From assembly GCA_022701965.1 (NCBI GenBank), contig JAKONL010000086.1, forward strand, positions 1 to 10,511: a stretch of DNA of 10,511 nt, written 5' to 3'. The notes beneath the pieces were generated by a model. That model ran no database searches. It was not told the DNA's origin and saw only the letters and a list, made by a program, of their open reading frames with translations. Positions 8,648 through 10,511 of this stretch are shown piece after piece (position 1 is the stretch's first letter; each line of letters opens with the position of its first letter). This DNA is from Burkholderiaceae bacterium. Lineage in GTDB: Bacteria; Pseudomonadota; Gammaproteobacteria; Burkholderiales; Burkholderiaceae. Position numbers and translations under genes: made by a program.

Positions 8648-8676
8648 TTGCCGACTCGCGTGGGTAGCGCTACCAT
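8648..8676 (+). promoter_or_regulatory. Candidate sigma-70 promoter of the Bug protein-gudD operon
   Basis: TTGCCG (8648-8653) and TACCAT (8671-8676), each matching four of six consensus positions, are separated by exactly 17 bases. The -10 overlaps the right arm of the first palindrome, and the predicted start near 8683 lies between the two palindromes. This geometry is what direct repression by a LacI-type protein needs. The leader would be about 50 bases. Confidence 0.55.
8663..8674. promoter_or_regulatory. Operator O1, perfect palindrome GGTAGCGCTACC
   Basis: A perfect 12-base palindrome with a central CG step, as LacI/GalR-family proteins prefer. It covers the end of the promoter spacer and most of the proposed -10. 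It lies 76 bases after the repressor stop. Assignment to that repressor is inferred from position and operator style. Confidence 0.75.
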
Positions 8677-8684
8677 ATACGAAC

Positions 8685-8696
8685 GGTAGCGCTACC
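8685..8696. promoter_or_regulatory. Operator O2, second identical palindrome GGTAGCGCTACC
   Basis: An exact copy of the palindrome at 8663-8674, separated by the AT-richer ATATACGAAC (8675-8684). Centres are 22 bases apart, about two helical turns, so two repressor dimers would sit on the same face of the DNA. It covers the first transcribed bases of the proposed promoter. Confidence 0.75.
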
Positions 8697-8720
8697 ACCG
8701 CTTGCCGACTTCCAAAGCAT

Positions 8721-8724
8721 GGAG
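8721..8724 (+). promoter_or_regulatory. Ribosome binding site of the Bug-family gene
   Basis: GGAG is followed by an 8-base ACACACAC spacer and the ATG at 8733. The spacing is good and supports this start. Confidence 0.7.
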
Positions 8725-8732
8725 ACACACAC

Positions 8733-9695
8733 ATGAAGCGATTCCTCGGCATCCTGCTGCTCGGCGCCTGCGCCGCCACCGGCGCTTTCGCGCAAGCCTG
8801 GCCGTCCAAGCCGGTCACGCTCGTCGTGCCATTCCCGGCCGGCGGCTCGACCGACATGGTCGCGCGTGCGATCGCGCCGCGCCTGGCCACCACGCTCGGC
8901 CAGCCGTTCCTGGTCGACAACAGGGCCGGCGCCACCGGCACCATCGGCGCCACGCAGGTCAAGCGCTCGGCACCCGACGGCGCGACCTTCCTGGTGACCT
9001 CGCTCGGCCCGCTGGTGATCGCGCCGCATCTGATCAAGGGCATGCAGTACGACGCCCTCAAGGATTTCGACACCATCACCGTCGCCGTGCAGGCGCCCAA
9101 CGTGCTCGTGGTGCCGGCGACCTCGCCGCACGCCACGGTGGCCGACGTCATCGCCTTCGAGAAGAAGAACCCGGGGAAGATGACCTTCGCCTCGTCGGGC
9201 AACGGCTCCAGCGATCACCTCACGGCCGAGCTGTTCTGGCAGCAGACCGGCACCACCGGCCTGCACGTGCCCTACAAGGGCGGGGCGCCGGCCATCACCG
9301 ACCTGCTCGGCGGCCAGGTCGACGGCTCGTTCCAGAACGTCAACGCGGTGGTGCAGAACGTCAAGGCGGGCAAGCTCAAGGCGCTCGCGGTCACCGGCGA
9401 CAAGCGCTCGCCGGTATTGCCCGACGTGCCGACGATGGCCGAGGCCGGCATCAAGGGCGTCGAGGTCTATTCGTGGCAGGCAATCGTCGCACCCAAGGGT
9501 TTGCCTGCTGACGTCCGGGCCCGGGCGCACGAGACGATGGCGGCTGCGCTGAAGGATCCGGCCGTCCGGCAACAATTCACCGCGATCGGCCTGGAGGTGG
9601 TCGCCAACACGCCGGCGCAGTTCGACGCCTTCCAGCAGCAGGAATCCGCGCGCTGGAAGAAGGTCATCGAAACCGGAAAGATCTCGATCGACTGA
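8733..9695 (+). CDS. Bug/TctC-family tripartite tricarboxylate transporter substrate-binding protein
   Basis: A 320-residue periplasmic receptor. The signal peptide MKRFLGILLLGACAATGAFA (1-20) is followed by the family hallmarks QAWPSKPVTLVVPFPAGGSTD (21-41), VDNRAGATGTIGA (61-73) and SAPDGATFLVT. The later VPYKGGAPAITDLLGGQVDG segment is also characteristic. Bug proteins bind carboxylates and related small molecules with a two-loop water network, and normally serve a TctA/TctB membrane pair. Neither tctA nor tctB is in the window; unlinked Bug receptors are very common in Burkholderiales. The gene has a strong ribosome binding site, lies just after twin operators and is followed after 33 bases by gudD, so D-glucarate or a related aldarate is the most likely ligand. 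That assignment is inference from context. Confidence 0.93.
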   Translation: MKRFLGILLLGACAATGAFAQAWPSKPVTLVVPFPAGGSTDMVARAIAPRLATTLGQPFLVDNRAGATGTIGATQVKRSAPDGATFLVTSLGPLVIAPHLIKGMQYDALKDFDTITVAVQAPNVLVVPATSPHATVADVIAFEKKNPGKMTFASSGNGSSDHLTAELFWQQTGTTGLHVPYKGGAPAITDLLGGQVDGSFQNVNAVVQNVKAGKLKALAVTGDKRSPVLPDVPTMAEAGIKGVEVYSWQAIVAPKGLPADVRARAHETMAAALKDPAVRQQFTAIGLEVVANTPAQFDAFQQQESARWKKVIETGKISID

Positions 9696-9728
9696 TCGGC
9701 CCGCATCCACAGAGCCAGAAGCCATTCC

Positions 9729-10511
9729 ATGTCCGCATCGTCCACTCCCCTCGTCACCGCGCTGCGCGTGATCCCCGTCGCGGGCCGCGACAGCATGCTG
9801 CCCAACCTGAGCGGCGCGCACGGCCCGTTCTTCACCCGCAACATCCTGATCCTCACCGACAGCGCCGGACGCACCGGCGTGGGCGAGGTGCCCGGCGGCG
9901 AGAAGATCCGCCAGACGCTGGAAGACGCCGCGCCGCTGGTCGTCGGCCAGCCGCTCGGCTCGCACCAGCGCCTGCTGCAGGAGATCCAGACCCGGTTCGC
10001 CGACCGCGACAGCGGCGGGCGCGGCCTGCAGACCTTCGACCTGCGCACCACGATCCATGCGGTGACGGCCATTGAATCGGCGCTGCTCGACCTGCTCGGC
10101 CAGCATCTCGAAGTGCCGGTCGCCGCGCTGCTCGGCGAGGGCCAGCAGCGCGAGTCGGTCGAGATGCTCGGCTACCTGTTCTACGTCGGCGACAAGGCCC
10201 GGACCGACCTGCCCTACGTCACCGACGCCGATGCCGGCAACGACTGGTTCCGCCTGCGTCACGAGGAGGCCATGACACCCGAGGCGATCGTCCGCCTGGC
10301 CGAGGCGGCGCGCGAGAAGTACGGCTTCGACGACTTCAAGCTCAAGGGCGGCGTGCTGCGCGGCGACGAGGAGGTGGAGGCCATCGTCGCGCTGCACGAG
10401 CGCTTTCCACAGGCGCGCGTCACGCTCGACCCGAACGGCGGCTGGCTGCTGAAGGACGCGATCCGCCTCATGCGCGACATGCGCGGCGTGGTCGCCTATG
10501 CCGAGGACCCG
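9729..10511 (+). CDS. gudD: Glucarate dehydratase (partial, C-terminus beyond right edge)
   Basis: An open frame of 261 codons from the ATG at 9729 to the window edge, covering a little over half of a protein usually near 440-450 residues. It closely resembles E. coli GudD as I recall it: [11 protein letters not shown] (14-24), [14 protein letters not shown] (26-39), [18 protein letters not shown] (50-67), [19 protein letters not shown] (90-108), [12 protein letters not shown] (173-184), [11 protein letters not shown] (198-208) and ITLDPNG-like VTLDPNGGW (231-239). The enzyme is a cytoplasmic, Mg-dependent enolase-superfamily member that removes water from D-glucarate to give 5-keto-4-deoxy-D-glucarate. 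The KxK base pair is present (K204 and K206, equivalent to E. coli K205/K207), as is metal ligand D234. The remaining metal ligands and the catalytic His lie beyond the edge. It probably shares an mRNA with the Bug gene 33 bases upstream. No strong Shine-Dalgarno sequence is seen; a weak AGAAG lies at 9717-9721. Confidence 0.95.
   Translation, partial: MSASSTPLVTALRVIPVAGRDSMLPNLSGAHGPFFTRNILILTDSAGRTGVGEVPGGEKIRQTLEDAAPLVVGQPLGSHQRLLQEIQTRFADRDSGGRGLQTFDLRTTIHAVTAIESALLDLLGQHLEVPVAALLGEGQQRESVEMLGYLFYVGDKARTDLPYVTDADAGNDWFRLRHEEAMTPEAIVRLAEAAREKYGFDDFKLKGGVLRGDEEVEAIVALHERFPQARVTLDPNGGWLLKDAIRLMRDMRGVVAYAEDP

Larger units (their letters stand above)
8647..8710 (+). repeat. 10-base direct repeat CTTGCCGACT flanking the operator pair
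   Basis: CTTGCCGACT occurs at 8647-8656 and again, identical, at 8701-8710, bracketing the two palindromes 54 bases apart. The first copy contains the proposed -35 hexamer TTGCCG. The second has no matching -10 downstream. It may be a leftover of a local duplication, a second regulator site or chance. Confidence 0.55.

Noticed and set aside
8647..8710. Direct repeats CTTGCCGACT as target-site duplication of a mobile element
   Set aside because: The 44 bases between the copies contain only the two palindromes and promoter elements, with no transposase and no terminal inverted repeats of an insertion sequence.
7427..9202. Minus-strand open frame of 591 codons across the repressor and Bug genes
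   Set aside because: It runs antisense through two clear genes and through the operator region, and has no recognisable domain or plausible start.

Overview
This window is strongly GC-rich, with G or C at almost every third codon position. It carries a Bug/TctC-type periplasmic binding protein, short sigma-70-like promoters and dense gene packing. Together these suggest a betaproteobacterium of the order Burkholderiales, perhaps Comamonadaceae such as Variovorax, or Alcaligenaceae. That placement comes from family composition and style, not from a marker gene. I see no rRNA, tRNA, CRISPR array, insertion sequence or phage gene. It reads as a chromosomal nutrient-uptake region: eight protein genes, two of them cut by the window edges, and no gene-free stretch longer than about 155 bases.

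Left part (1-1664, minus strand): a two-gene unit. A MetQ/NlpA-family periplasmic binding protein is followed 17 bases later by a flavin-dependent monooxygenase of the NtaA/SnaA/DszA type, which runs off the left edge. The pairing fits scavenging of an organosulfur or related compound. The divergent region 1665-1818 holds a candidate promoter in each direction and a short inverted repeat.

Middle part (1819-5857, plus strand): a complete ABC importer of the polyamine/opine (PotABCD-like) class, packed as ATPase, one fused two-domain permease and periplasmic binding protein, with 4-base overlaps at both junctions. A separate family-5 (DppA/OppA-like) binding protein follows at 5910-7517 without its own permease or ATPase. 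It is preceded by a 10-base element also found upstream of the ATPase gene.

Right part (7553-10511, plus strand): a LacI/GntR-like repressor gene with a probable leaderless start, then an intergenic region with two identical 12-base palindromes placed over a candidate promoter. These are very likely its operators. Downstream are a Bug/TctC-family binding protein and glucarate dehydratase (gudD, cut by the right edge). This looks like a regulated D-glucarate (aldarate) uptake and catabolism operon.

Overall there are four binding proteins from four different families in 10.5 kb, and only one has a complete transporter beside it. I found no clearly new kind of biological system. The best leads are the twin-operator module controlling a Bug protein plus gudD, the fused permease with altered EAA loops, and the non-lipoprotein MetQ-like protein paired with a monooxygenase.
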